This document shows, piece by piece, positions 1 through 5,720 of a stretch of 5,865 nt of DNA. The notes under the pieces were generated by a model that worked only from the letters and a program-made list of their open reading frames with translations, did no database searches and was not told the DNA's origin. The position numbers were made by a program, and so were the translations under genes. How positions within the stretch are numbered: position 1 is the first letter of the stretch; the number at the start of each line of letters is the position of its first letter. This DNA comes from an uncultured Alistipes sp. (GTDB lineage Bacteria; Bacteroidota; Bacteroidia; Bacteroidales; Rikenellaceae): contig NZ_CASFQD010000001.1 of NCBI RefSeq assembly GCF_949296715.1, positions 1 through 5,865 of the forward strand, read 5' to 3'.

Positions 1-647
1 CGCGCCTGGCAGCGCTCCCGGCCGACGAGCTCGGACGCCTGCTGCGCGTGAACGCGGGGCTGGCCGCAGAGAACCGCCGCCGCTACCTGCGCTTCCACGA
101 CGCACCGGCCCATGCGGCCCTCACGGCCTACACGGGCGTCGTCTTCCGGCACATCGCACCGGAGCGTTTCACGCCCGGGGAGTTCGAATACGCCCAGCGG
201 CACCTCCACATCACCTCGTTTCTCTACGGGCTGCTGCGTCCGCTGGACGCCATCCGCTGCTACCGCCTCGAGGGCGACGTCGTCCTGCCGGGCGAGGAGT
301 GCAGCGTCTTCGACTTCTGGCGCACACGCCTGACCGACGTGCTGCTCGACGCCATCCGTGCGGACGACGGGGTGCTCGTCAACCTGGCCAGCGGCGAGAT
401 GAAACGGCTCTTCGACTGGAAGCGCATCTGCCGCGAAGCCAGCGTCATCGAGCCCGAATTCCGGCTCGACGAGGGCGGACGCCTGCGCACGGTGGTCGTC
501 TACACGAAGATGTGCCGCGGGGAGATGGCGCGGCAGCTGCTGTGCGGGCGGATCACCGATCCCGAGGCGCTCCGGGCATTCGCCTGGGAGGGATTCCGCT
601 TCGACGAGGCGCGCAGCACACACGAAAAGCCCCTCTTCACGATGTAA
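1..647 (+). CDS. yaaA: YaaA family peroxide-stress protein (DUF328), 5'-truncated by window edge
   Basis: The frame is open from base 3 to the TAA at 645-647, giving 214 visible residues. YaaA proteins are usually about 250-260 residues, so roughly 40 N-terminal residues lie outside the window. The GTG at 48 is an internal valine codon rather than a start: the 15 codons before it continue the family pattern, and the true N-terminus (typically with an SPAKT-like motif) is missing. Family landmarks seen are the motif YGLLRPLD (bases 225-248) followed by a YRLE stretch, VNLAS (378-392), and VYTKMCRGEMAR (498-533), which matches the YaaA KKARGxM(S/A)R block with two substitutions. In E. coli, YaaA lowers intracellular free iron during hydrogen peroxide stress, limiting Fenton damage to DNA and proteins. 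It is cytosolic, with no signal peptide expected. It converges on the lipocalin gene. Family assignment is firm; the physiological role here is inferred from E. coli. Confidence 0.93.
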   Translation, partial: RLAALPADELGRLLRVNAGLAAENRRRYLRFHDAPAHAALTAYTGVVFRHIAPERFTPGEFEYAQRHLHITSFLYGLLRPLDAIRCYRLEGDVVLPGEECSVFDFWRTRLTDVLLDAIRADDGVLVNLASGEMKRLFDWKRICREASVIEPEFRLDEGGRLRTVVVYTKMCRGEMARQLLCGRITDPEALRAFAWEGFRFDEARSTHEKPLFTM

Positions 648-783
648 CGCCGCGGCACCGTCCTGACAAACAGGGCGAAAGAATTTCAGCGGGACGGCCT
701 GCGAAAAGCCGGTGCATAAGGATTCCGGCGGGAGACGCCGCCGCAAAGGGTTGGCGCAGAGGCGAAGCGACAGGAGCGGAGCG
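648..783. other. convergent intergenic gap between yaaA and lipocalin
   Basis: This is a 136-bp gap where the rightward yaaA and the leftward lipocalin gene meet. Transcription terminators would be expected here, but I see only short GC-rich inverted repeats, for example GGCG/CGCC around 728-740 and CGGC/GCCG around 694-709. None is followed by a T tract on either strand. No gene is evident. Termination here may be Rho-dependent or the two transcripts may overlap. Confidence 0.5.
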
Positions 784-1314
784 CTACTCTTCCGACTGGT
801 CGACCCGCAGCAGCCGGTCGGTGTCGTAACCGCGTCGGCGGGCCAGCTGCAGGATGTGCAGGAAGGTCTCCTTCGGCAGTTCGGGCGTGCGCGACAGAAT
901 CCAGAGGTACTTTGCCGAGCGGCTTCCGACCAGTGCCCAGTCGTACTCCCCGCCCAGTTCCAGGACGTTGTAGTCCGCATAGAAAATCCAGAAAAACGAG
1001 ACCCGCAGCCGCCCCGGCACCTTCGTCAGCCGCGCCTTGCCCGTCGCCGTGCGGCGGCGGCCCGTGCGGGTATCCGTGCCGCTGTTGCGGACCGAGATCA
1101 GGCCGTCGGGCCGCAATTCATAGGTAGCCTCGACACGGTCGAGCCCCCGCTCGAAACGGACATCGAAGCGCGCGATCTCGTACCACGTTCCCAGATAACG
1201 CGACAAATCGAACATGCGGACGCAGGTGCGGTCCGGACCGCCCTTGCCCGCACGGAGACGGAATGCCACAAGGACCAGCAACCCGGCCAGCAGCAGGATG
1301 GATAGGGTTTTCAT
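784..1314 (-). CDS. blc: Blc-type lipocalin with N-terminal membrane segment
   Basis: The product is 176 residues, close to the E. coli Blc length (177). Lipocalins are eight-stranded barrels that bind small hydrophobic ligands; bacterial Blc sits in the outer membrane and is linked to membrane stress and lysophospholipid binding. Visible family features are the first conserved block GTWYEIARFD (42-51), followed by RFERGL (53-58), the GKA strand (92-94), a VSFF segment (105-108), and the C-terminal block WILSRTP (138-144). Residues about 4-18 are strongly hydrophobic, so the protein is exported or anchored. There is no lipobox cysteine; the first Cys is residue 31, just before the first strand. 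E. coli Blc is a lipoprotein, so anchoring here probably differs. A GGAG immediately abuts the ATG at 1314. The gene lies 63 bp downstream of dxs on the same strand with no clear promoter between them, so co-transcription is likely. The symbol is by family resemblance. Confidence 0.92.
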   Translation of the reverse strand: MKTLSILLLAGLLVLVAFRLRAGKGGPDRTCVRMFDLSRYLGTWYEIARFDVRFERGLDRVEATYELRPDGLISVRNSGTDTRTGRRRTATGKARLTKVPGRLRVSFFWIFYADYNVLELGGEYDWALVGSRSAKYLWILSRTPELPKETFLHILQLARRRGYDTDRLLRVDQSEE

Positions 1315-1349
1315 CTCCGGAAGGATTTGTTTCGGAACGAGAGCCAGCA

Positions 1350-1366
1350 GATTCCGTGCCGGAATC
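1350..1366 (-). other. perfect 7-bp hairpin between dxs and lipocalin
   Basis: The arms GATTCCG (1350-1356) and CGGAATC (1360-1366) pair perfectly around a 3-nt loop. The hairpin starts 11 bases after the dxs stop codon on the minus strand. No T tract follows on either strand, so it is not a canonical intrinsic terminator. It could be a processing or 3'-end-stabilising element separating dxs from the lipocalin message. The structure is seen in the sequence; the role is inferred. Confidence 0.4.
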
Positions 1367-1377
1367 GGGTCCGGGAG

Positions 1378-3258
1378 CTATTTCGGGCCGTCGAGCAGCG
1401 CCGCAAGAATCCCCTCCTCGTCGTAGCCGCACAGGGCGTAGAGCTGCGCCGGAGTGCCGTGCTCGACCCACTGGTCACCGATGCCGAGCCGCCGCACGGC
1501 GACCCCGTACCCCTCGGCATTGAAGAAGGCCGTCACGGCCTCGCCGACCCCGCCCCGCAGCGCCCCGTCCTCGACGGTCACCACTCGGCGGAAACGGCTG
1601 CCGACCTCGCGGAGCAGCTCCTCGTCGAGCGGCTTGACGAAACGCAGGTCGTAGTGGGCGACGCTCACCCCCTGCTCCGCAGCCCGGGCCGCGGCACGCG
1701 CCGCGGCATTACCCACCGTGCCGATCGTCACGAGCGCCACGTCGCGGCCGTCGCGCAGCCTGCGCCCGCGGCCCACGGGCAGCGTCTCGAAGGGCTCGCC
1801 GCGCCAGGCAACCCCCTCGCCCGCCCCGCGCGGGTAGCGGATCATGAAGGGATGGCCGCTGTGCAGCGCCGTAAACATCATGTTGCGCAGTTCGAGCTCG
1901 TTCATCGGGGCCCCGAAGATCAGCCCCGGCACGGCGCCGAAGGCCACCATGTCGAAGACCCCGTGGTGCGTCACGCCGTCCTCGCCGACCAGCCCGCCGC
2001 GGTCGAGACACATCACCACCGGGAGGTCCTGGATCGCCACGTCGTGGATCACGTTGTCGTAGGCACGCTGCATGAAGGTCGAATAGATGTTGCAGAAGGG
2101 CACCATGCCCGCGGCGGCCAGTCCCGCCGAGAAGGTCACGGCATGCCCCTCGGCGATGCCCACGTCGAAGCAGCGTTCGGGCAGCGCCTGCATGAGCAGG
2201 TTCATCGAGCAGCCCGACTGCATGGCGGGCGTCACGCCCGCAACGCGGCTGTCGGCCCGCGCCAGCTCGACGAGCGTCTCGCCGAAAACATCCTGATAGC
2301 GCGCCGCACCGCCCTTCGCGGCGATGCGCTCGCCCGTATCGGGATTGAAGCGTCCGGGGGCGTGCCAGACGGGCTGGTCGTGCTCGGCCGGCAGGTAGCC
2401 CTTGCCCTTGACCGTCAGCACGTGCAGCAGTTTCGGCCCTTCGATGTCGCGCAGCTCGCGCAGCGTGCGCACCAGCTCCGTGAGGTTGTGCCCGTCCACG
2501 GGACCGAAATAGCGGAAATTGAGACTTTCAAAAAAGTTCGAATTGCTCAACAGCCCCTGCTTGACGGCATTGCCGGCCTTCTGGCAGAGCCGCAGCAGGC
2601 GCGGCGTATGCGACAGAACCCCCCAGAGCTTCCGCTTGAACCGGTTGTAATGGGCCGAAGTGGATATCTTGAGCAGGTAGTTTTTCAGCGCACCGGTGGC
2701 CTGGTCGATGGCCATGTGGTTGTCGTTGAGGATCACCAGCAGGTTCGTGCCCTTGCTTGCACCGGCATTGTTGAGCCCCTCGAAGGCAAGGCCTCCGGTC
2801 ATCGAGCCGTCGCCGATCACGGCCACGACCTGCCGCTTCTCGCCCCGCAGCTCGGCCGCCTTGGCCATGCCGAAGGCCGCGGAGATCGAAACCGAGGCGT
2901 GGCCGCCGCCGAAGGCGTCGTATCCGCTCTCGGCCATGCGCGGGAAGCCGCTGATGCCGCCCAGCTGCCGTTTCGTATGGAACGCCTCGCGGCGCCCGGT
3001 GATGATCTTGTGGGCATAGGTCTGGTGTCCGACGTCCCAGACGATCCTGTCGTCGGGCGTGTCGAAGACATAGTGCAACGCCGCGGCCAGCTCCACGGCC
3101 CCGAGGCTTGAGGCCAGGTGCCCGGGGTTGACCGAGCACTCCTCGATGATGTAGCGCCGCAGCTCGTCGCAGTAGGCGCGCAACTCCTCCGGCGAGAGCC
3201 TTTTCAGGTCCCGCGGCGAGTCGACCTTCTGCAACAGTCTGTAATCTCCCGACGACAT
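1378..3258 (-). CDS. dxs: 1-deoxy-D-xylulose-5-phosphate synthase
   Basis: The 626-residue product condenses pyruvate and glyceraldehyde 3-phosphate to DXP using thiamine diphosphate. DXP is the first intermediate of the MEP route to isoprenoids and also feeds thiamine and pyridoxal synthesis. Domain order is complete: a ThDP-binding half, a transketolase pyrimidine-binding domain (about 320-480) and a C-terminal transketolase domain (about 500-620). Key residues are visible: His47 in GHLASSLG, His78 in DVGHQTYAHK, the metal/ThDP motif GDGSMTGG (149-156) with NDN (178-180), FGPVDGHN (251-258), catalytic Glu370 in GIAEGHAVTF, DRGGLVGEDG (419-428) and VEHGT (598-602). Glu370 has the same number as in E. 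coli Dxs, which supports the ATG at 3258. The residue after the AE pair is Gly rather than the Gln of E. coli. The gene is divergent from pyrH, and the lipocalin gene follows it. The enzyme is cytosolic. Confidence 0.98.
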   Translation of the reverse strand: MSSGDYRLLQKVDSPRDLKRLSPEELRAYCDELRRYIIEECSVNPGHLASSLGAVELAAALHYVFDTPDDRIVWDVGHQTYAHKIITGRREAFHTKRQLGGISGFPRMAESGYDAFGGGHASVSISAAFGMAKAAELRGEKRQVVAVIGDGSMTGGLAFEGLNNAGASKGTNLLVILNDNHMAIDQATGALKNYLLKISTSAHYNRFKRKLWGVLSHTPRLLRLCQKAGNAVKQGLLSNSNFFESLNFRYFGPVDGHNLTELVRTLRELRDIEGPKLLHVLTVKGKGYLPAEHDQPVWHAPGRFNPDTGERIAAKGGAARYQDVFGETLVELARADSRVAGVTPAMQSGCSMNLLMQALPERCFDVGIAEGHAVTFSAGLAAAGMVPFCNIYSTFMQRAYDNVIHDVAIQDLPVVMCLDRGGLVGEDGVTHHGVFDMVAFGAVPGLIFGAPMNELELRNMMFTALHSGHPFMIRYPRGAGEGVAWRGEPFETLPVGRGRRLRDGRDVALVTIGTVGNAAARAAARAAEQGVSVAHYDLRFVKPLDEELLREVGSRFRRVVTVEDGALRGGVGEAVTAFFNAEGYGVAVRRLGIGDQWVEHGTPAQLYALCGYDEEGILAALLDGPK

Positions 3259-3265
3259 AGTAAGG

Positions 3266-3273
3266 CAAAGATA
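3266..3273 (-). promoter_or_regulatory. dxs promoter -7 element (Bacteroidetes type)
   Basis: Read on the minus strand this is TATCTTTG, an exact match to the Bacteroidetes sigma-ABfr -7 consensus TAnnTTTG. Only seven bases separate it from the dxs ATG, so initiation at the usual spacing would give an mRNA with almost no leader. A clear -33 TTTG is not visible at the expected distance; that position falls in the palindrome at 3291-3302. Confidence 0.65.
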
Positions 3274-3290
3274 ATAATAAATATGAATTT

Positions 3291-3302
3291 ATTTCCGGAA
3301 AT
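3291..3302. promoter_or_regulatory. 12-bp perfect palindrome between divergent promoters
   Basis: ATTTCCGGAAAT is its own reverse complement. It lies between the -7 motifs of dxs (3266-3273) and pyrH (3308-3315), over the likely upstream promoter region of dxs. This is a plausible binding site for a dimeric regulator acting on both genes. The palindrome is directly seen; operator function is inference, and in AT-rich sequence a palindrome with a CCGG core could arise by chance. Confidence 0.4.
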
Positions 3303-3307
3303 TTTTT

Positions 3308-3315
3308 TATCTTCG
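3308..3315 (+). promoter_or_regulatory. pyrH operon promoter -7 element (Bacteroidetes type)
   Basis: TATCTTCG differs from the TAnnTTTG consensus at one base and is preceded by a T-rich run. Initiation at the usual distance would leave a leader of about 15-20 nt before the pyrH ATG at 3339. No convincing -33 TTTG is seen. This is the only candidate promoter for the pyrH-thioredoxin-frr operon inside the window. Confidence 0.55.
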
Positions 3316-3338
3316 CAATAGATTAAACAGCCACAACG

Positions 3339-4046
3339 ATGAAATACAAACGGATACTCCTGAAATTGAGCGGCGAATCGCTCCAGGGCGCACAGAAATA
3401 CGGACTTTCGCCCGAAGTCCTCCAGTCCTACGCCGAGCAGATCAAGGCGGCTGCTGCAACGGGCGTGCAGATCGGCATCGTCATCGGCGGCGGAAACATC
3501 TTCCGCGGCCTCTCGGGTGCCAAAAAGGGTTTCGACCGCGTGAAGGGCGACCAGATGGGCATGCTCGCCACGATCATCAACTCGCTGGCCCTCCAGTCGG
3601 CCCTCGAGGACAACGGCGTGCGCACCAAGGTCCTCACCTCGATCCGCATGGAGCCCATCGGCGAATACTTCTCGAAGGCCCGCGCCATCGAATACCTCGA
3701 GGCGGGCTACGTCGTCATCATCGGCGGCGGCACGTCGAACCCCTACTTCACGACCGACTCCGCCTCGGCGCTGCGCGGCATCGAGATCGAGGCCGACGTC
3801 CTGCTCAAGGGCACGCGTGTCGACGGTGTCTACACGGCCGACCCGGAGAAGGACCCCACGGCGGTGAAGTTCGACGAGATCACCTTCGAGGAGGTGCTCG
3901 ACCGCCGGCTCAAGGTCATGGACCTCACGGCCTTCACGCTCTGCCGCGAAAACCGCCTGCAGATCATCGTCTTCGACATGGACACCGAAGGCAATCTCGG
4001 CAAGGTCCTTGCCGGCGAACCCATCGGAACACTCGTAAAACTGTAA
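3339..4046 (+). CDS. pyrH: UMP kinase (uridylate kinase)
   Basis: The 235-residue product belongs to the amino-acid-kinase fold and phosphorylates UMP to UDP with ATP, an essential cytosolic step of pyrimidine nucleotide synthesis; bacterial enzymes are hexameric and allosterically controlled by GTP and UTP. The length is typical (about 235-245). Visible motifs are LKLSGE at 8-13 (phosphate binding), the glycine loop GGGN at 50-53, GDQMGMLAT at 70-78 (UMP binding and regulatory region), GGGTSNP at 129-135 followed by FTTDSASALR, and the ATP-binding stretch GTRVDGVYTADP at 158-169. The start ATG places the first beta strand directly at the N-terminus, as in the family. It is first in an operon with a thioredoxin-like gene 3 bp downstream and frr after that; tsf, which precedes pyrH in many bacteria, is absent because dxs diverges here. 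Confidence 0.98.
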   Translation: MKYKRILLKLSGESLQGAQKYGLSPEVLQSYAEQIKAAAATGVQIGIVIGGGNIFRGLSGAKKGFDRVKGDQMGMLATIINSLALQSALEDNGVRTKVLTSIRMEPIGEYFSKARAIEYLEAGYVVIIGGGTSNPYFTTDSASALRGIEIEADVLLKGTRVDGVYTADPEKDPTAVKFDEITFEEVLDRRLKVMDLTAFTLCRENRLQIIVFDMDTEGNLGKVLAGEPIGTLVKL

Positions 4047-4049
4047 GCC

Positions 4050-4634
4050 ATGGAACCGATCAAAAGGGTCAAGAAGAAGAGCAACACCTCGTTGTGGATC
4101 ATGCTGGCGCTCATCGCGCTCATTATCGCCGTCATGCTGCTGTTGCCTTCGTGCGGCAACAACACCCGCAAGGCCGTCTCGGAGGAGGAGGCCGCCACAC
4201 TCGTACAGGTCGGAGACAAGGCCCCGGACTTCACCGTCGAGATGTTCGACGGCAGCCGCGTCGCCCTCTCGGACCTGCGGGGCAAGGTCGTGCTGCTGAA
4301 CTTCTGGGCCACGTGGTGCCCGCCCTGCCGCGAGGAACTCGCACGCGTGCAGAGCGACGTGATCGACCGCTTCGCCGGACGCGACTTCATCTTCCTGCCC
4401 GTCTCGCGCGGCGAGGCGCGCAGCACCGTCGGGAGCTTCCGCAGCCAGAAGGGGTACGAATTTCCGATGGGTCTCGACTCCACGCAGAGCGTCTACGGGC
4501 TCTACGCCTCGAACTTCATTCCGCGCAACTTCCTGATCGACAAGGAGGGAAACATCGTGAAGCTCACGATCGGCTACGAGCCCGAAGAGTTCGACGCCCT
4601 GATAGCAGACATCGAAAAGACACTCGAAAAATAA
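4050..4634 (+). CDS. membrane-anchored TlpA/ResA-like thiol-disulfide oxidoreductase
   Basis: The 194-residue product has a basic N-terminus (RVKKK), a hydrophobic segment at about 15-33, then a periplasm-facing thioredoxin fold (about 53-194). The active site WCPPC has its cysteines at 90 and 93 inside NFWATWCPPC, and a cis-proline (Pro158) lies in FIPRNFLID. The entry APDFTVEMFDGSRVALSDLRGK is the usual AhpC/TSA-Redoxin start of TlpA-type proteins. LLPSC (31-35) resembles a lipobox, so it may be a lipoprotein, though Pro at -2 is atypical; otherwise the segment is an uncleaved anchor. Such proteins reduce or exchange disulfides in envelope proteins, including cytochrome c precursors. The actual partner cannot be told from this window. 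The ATG lies 3 bp after the pyrH stop and frr follows 10 bp downstream, so it is almost certainly co-transcribed with both. Sitting between pyrH and frr is unusual. Confidence 0.93.
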   Translation: MEPIKRVKKKSNTSLWIMLALIALIIAVMLLLPSCGNNTRKAVSEEEAATLVQVGDKAPDFTVEMFDGSRVALSDLRGKVVLLNFWATWCPPCREELARVQSDVIDRFAGRDFIFLPVSRGEARSTVGSFRSQKGYEFPMGLDSTQSVYGLYASNFIPRNFLIDKEGNIVKLTIGYEPEEFDALIADIEKTLEK

Positions 4635-4644
4635 CCGAAACAAT

Positions 4645-5202
4645 ATGGACACCAAAACGATTCTCAACGACGCCTCCGCCCGCATGCAGAAGGCCGTCGA
4701 CCACCTCGAAGAGGAACTGCTGAACATCCGCGCAGGCAAAGCCTCGCCCAACGTACTGAACGGCGTCATGGTCGACTATTTCGGGTCGCAAGTGCCCGTA
4801 TCCGGCGCCGCCAGCGTCACCGTGCCCGACGCCAAGACGGTGCTGATCCAGCCCTGGGACAAGAACATGCTGCGCGCGATCGAGAAGGCGATCATCGACT
4901 CGAACATCGGCCTTACGCCCTCGAACAACGGCGAAACGATCCGGCTGTCGATCCCGCCGCTGACCGAAGAGCGCCGCAAGGGACTGGTCAAGCAGGTGCG
5001 CTCTGAAGCCGAAACGGCCCGCGTAAGTCTGCGCAACGCACGCCGCGACGCGGTCGAAGCCTTCAAGAAGGCCCAGAAGGAGGGCATGCCGGAGGACGAG
5101 TCGAAGGACGGCGAAACCCAGGCACAGAAGCTGCTCGAGAAGTTCACCAAGGCGCTCGACGAGGCCGTAGCGAAGAAGGAGAAGGAGATCATGACCGTAT
5201 AA
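4645..5202 (+). CDS. frr: ribosome recycling factor
   Basis: The 185-residue product has exactly the usual RRF length. With EF-G it splits post-termination ribosomes so that subunits can be reused; it is cytosolic and essential in most bacteria. Visible family features are the first long helix carrying IRAGKASP (28-35), the domain II beta region including SVTVPDAKTVLIQPWD (57-72), the hinge and return helix starting PPLTEERRKGLVKQV (104-118), the RNARRDA segment (130-136), and a charged C-terminal helix ending EKEIMTV. It is third and last in the operon with pyrH and the thioredoxin-like gene. The ATG is 10 bp after the upstream stop and no strong Shine-Dalgarno is visible, which is normal for Bacteroidetes. 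Transcription probably ends at the hairpin at 5438-5475. Confidence 0.98.
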   Translation: MDTKTILNDASARMQKAVDHLEEELLNIRAGKASPNVLNGVMVDYFGSQVPVSGAASVTVPDAKTVLIQPWDKNMLRAIEKAIIDSNIGLTPSNNGETIRLSIPPLTEERRKGLVKQVRSEAETARVSLRNARRDAVEAFKKAQKEGMPEDESKDGETQAQKLLEKFTKALDEAVAKKEKEIMTV

Positions 5203-5437
5203 CCTCTTCTTCCGAAGCGGGGGGGGGTGAGAAAAAAAGCGAGCATCGGGCATCCGATCATGGGGCATTGTCCAGACTGCTCAAAGTCAGTGCCGATCAA
5301 CCCGAAACGCAGCATGGGCTATCAGGGCCTGCGTGCCGACCGATCGGAAACGCCGGCACCGGCGGACGCGGGAATACCGCGACGGCCGGCCCAAAACGTC
5401 GCATAGCGACCTCCCCGCGACAACGGACAGAAGATTG
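5203..5437 (+). other. GC-rich non-coding tract between frr and its terminator, with short hairpins
   Basis: No convincing gene is present in these 235 bp. The tract opens with a G9 run (5219-5227) and an A7 run (5232-5238). Short perfect stems follow: ATCGG/CCGAT (5245-5258), CGCCG/CGGCG with a 4-nt loop (5351-5364), CGCGG/CCGCG with a 5-nt loop (5367-5381) and GTCGC/GCGAC with a 3-nt loop (5398-5410). The strong terminator at 5438 comes next. It could be a long structured 3' UTR of frr, a 3'-derived small RNA, or a decayed gene. I recognise no RNA family. Confidence 0.45.
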
Positions 5438-5475
5438 AAATGCCGGCCCGGAAGATTTCCGGGCCGGCATTTTTT
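5438..5475 (+). terminator. strong Rho-independent terminator
   Basis: The arms at 5438-5453 and 5457-5472 form a perfect 16-bp stem with a GC-rich core (GCCGGCCCGG against its complement) and a 3-nt loop GAT. A run of six T bases occupies 5470-5475, overlapping the stem base. The orientation fits the end of the rightward pyrH-frr operon. On the minus strand the stem is followed by only three T bases, so leftward termination would be weaker. Confidence 0.92.
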
Positions 5476-5650
5476 CCGCAAGGAGTGAGGCCATAAACGA
5501 GATACCCGGGAACCGTCCACTCGCCGGGTGAACCGCGGTCAGAAAAAGCCTCAAGAGGGATATCGCGCTTACTCAAAAGATCAAGCGGCCCGATTTTTCC
5601 CTTCATGCAGCCATGGGAAAATGACACAAAAATCCCCGGACGGGAGTACT
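5476..5650. other. non-coding stretch between terminator and IS end
   Basis: I see no supportable gene here. Composition drifts from mixed to AT-rich. Small inverted repeats are present, such as ACCCGG/CCGGGT (about 5504-5529) and TTTTCCC/GGGAAAA around 5585-5611, but none is followed by a convincing T tract. The insertion-sequence boundary probably lies near the right end of this stretch, around 5640-5655. It cannot be fixed because the other IS end is outside the window. Confidence 0.4.
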
Positions 5651-5688
5651 GGTAATGATGCCAAAAGTGGTTGGTATTATATTGGGAC

Positions 5689-5720
5689 AAATGGCCAGAA
5701 TTGTACGATTCTGGTCATTT
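5689..5720 (+). terminator. terminator-like hairpin overlapping the transposase stop codon
   Basis: The arms 5689-5701 and 5708-5720 form a 13-bp stem (one G-U pair in plus-strand RNA) around a 6-nt loop, followed by a T-rich stretch (TTTTCTATTCTT from 5718). As minus-strand RNA the same stem has an A-C mismatch and no T run. It is therefore better suited to stopping rightward transcription entering the IS than to ending the transposase message. The structure is seen; the role is inferred. Confidence 0.5.

Noticed and set aside
48..50. GTG as the start of yaaA
   Set aside because: The frame is open to the window edge and the upstream residues align with the expected YaaA region (a LLRV-type helix), so the gene is truncated by the window rather than starting here.
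299..1305. Overlapping + strand frames at 299-829 and 712-1305
   Set aside because: They overlap yaaA in another frame or lie antisense to the lipocalin gene. They are Arg/Ala/Pro-rich with no recognisable motif.
1327..3111. Long open frame on the + strand antisense to dxs (594 codons)
   Set aside because: It lies wholly over dxs, whose minus-strand product has every catalytic motif. The antisense product is a low-complexity His/Arg/Ala/Val-rich sequence of the kind GC-rich coding DNA produces.
3204..4769. Long open frame on the - strand antisense to pyrH and the thioredoxin gene (521 codons)
   Set aside because: It crosses two genes, both gaps and part of frr, and runs through the dxs/pyrH promoter region. 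Its composition is typical of an antisense shadow, and the + strand genes are unambiguous.
5340..5347. CCGATCGG palindrome as an operator
   Set aside because: Eight bases is too short to be significant in this GC-rich tract, and no promoter motif is adjacent.
5227..5406. GTG-initiated 59-codon frame on + strand with one CPDC motif
   Set aside because: The start lies in the G run, there is a single CxxC, the C-terminal half is low complexity, and I know of no homologue. I judged it chance.
5322..5690. Minus-strand 122-codon frame (and nested 5287-5554 frames)
   Set aside because: It runs straight through the strong terminator stem at 5438-5475 and shows no family motif.
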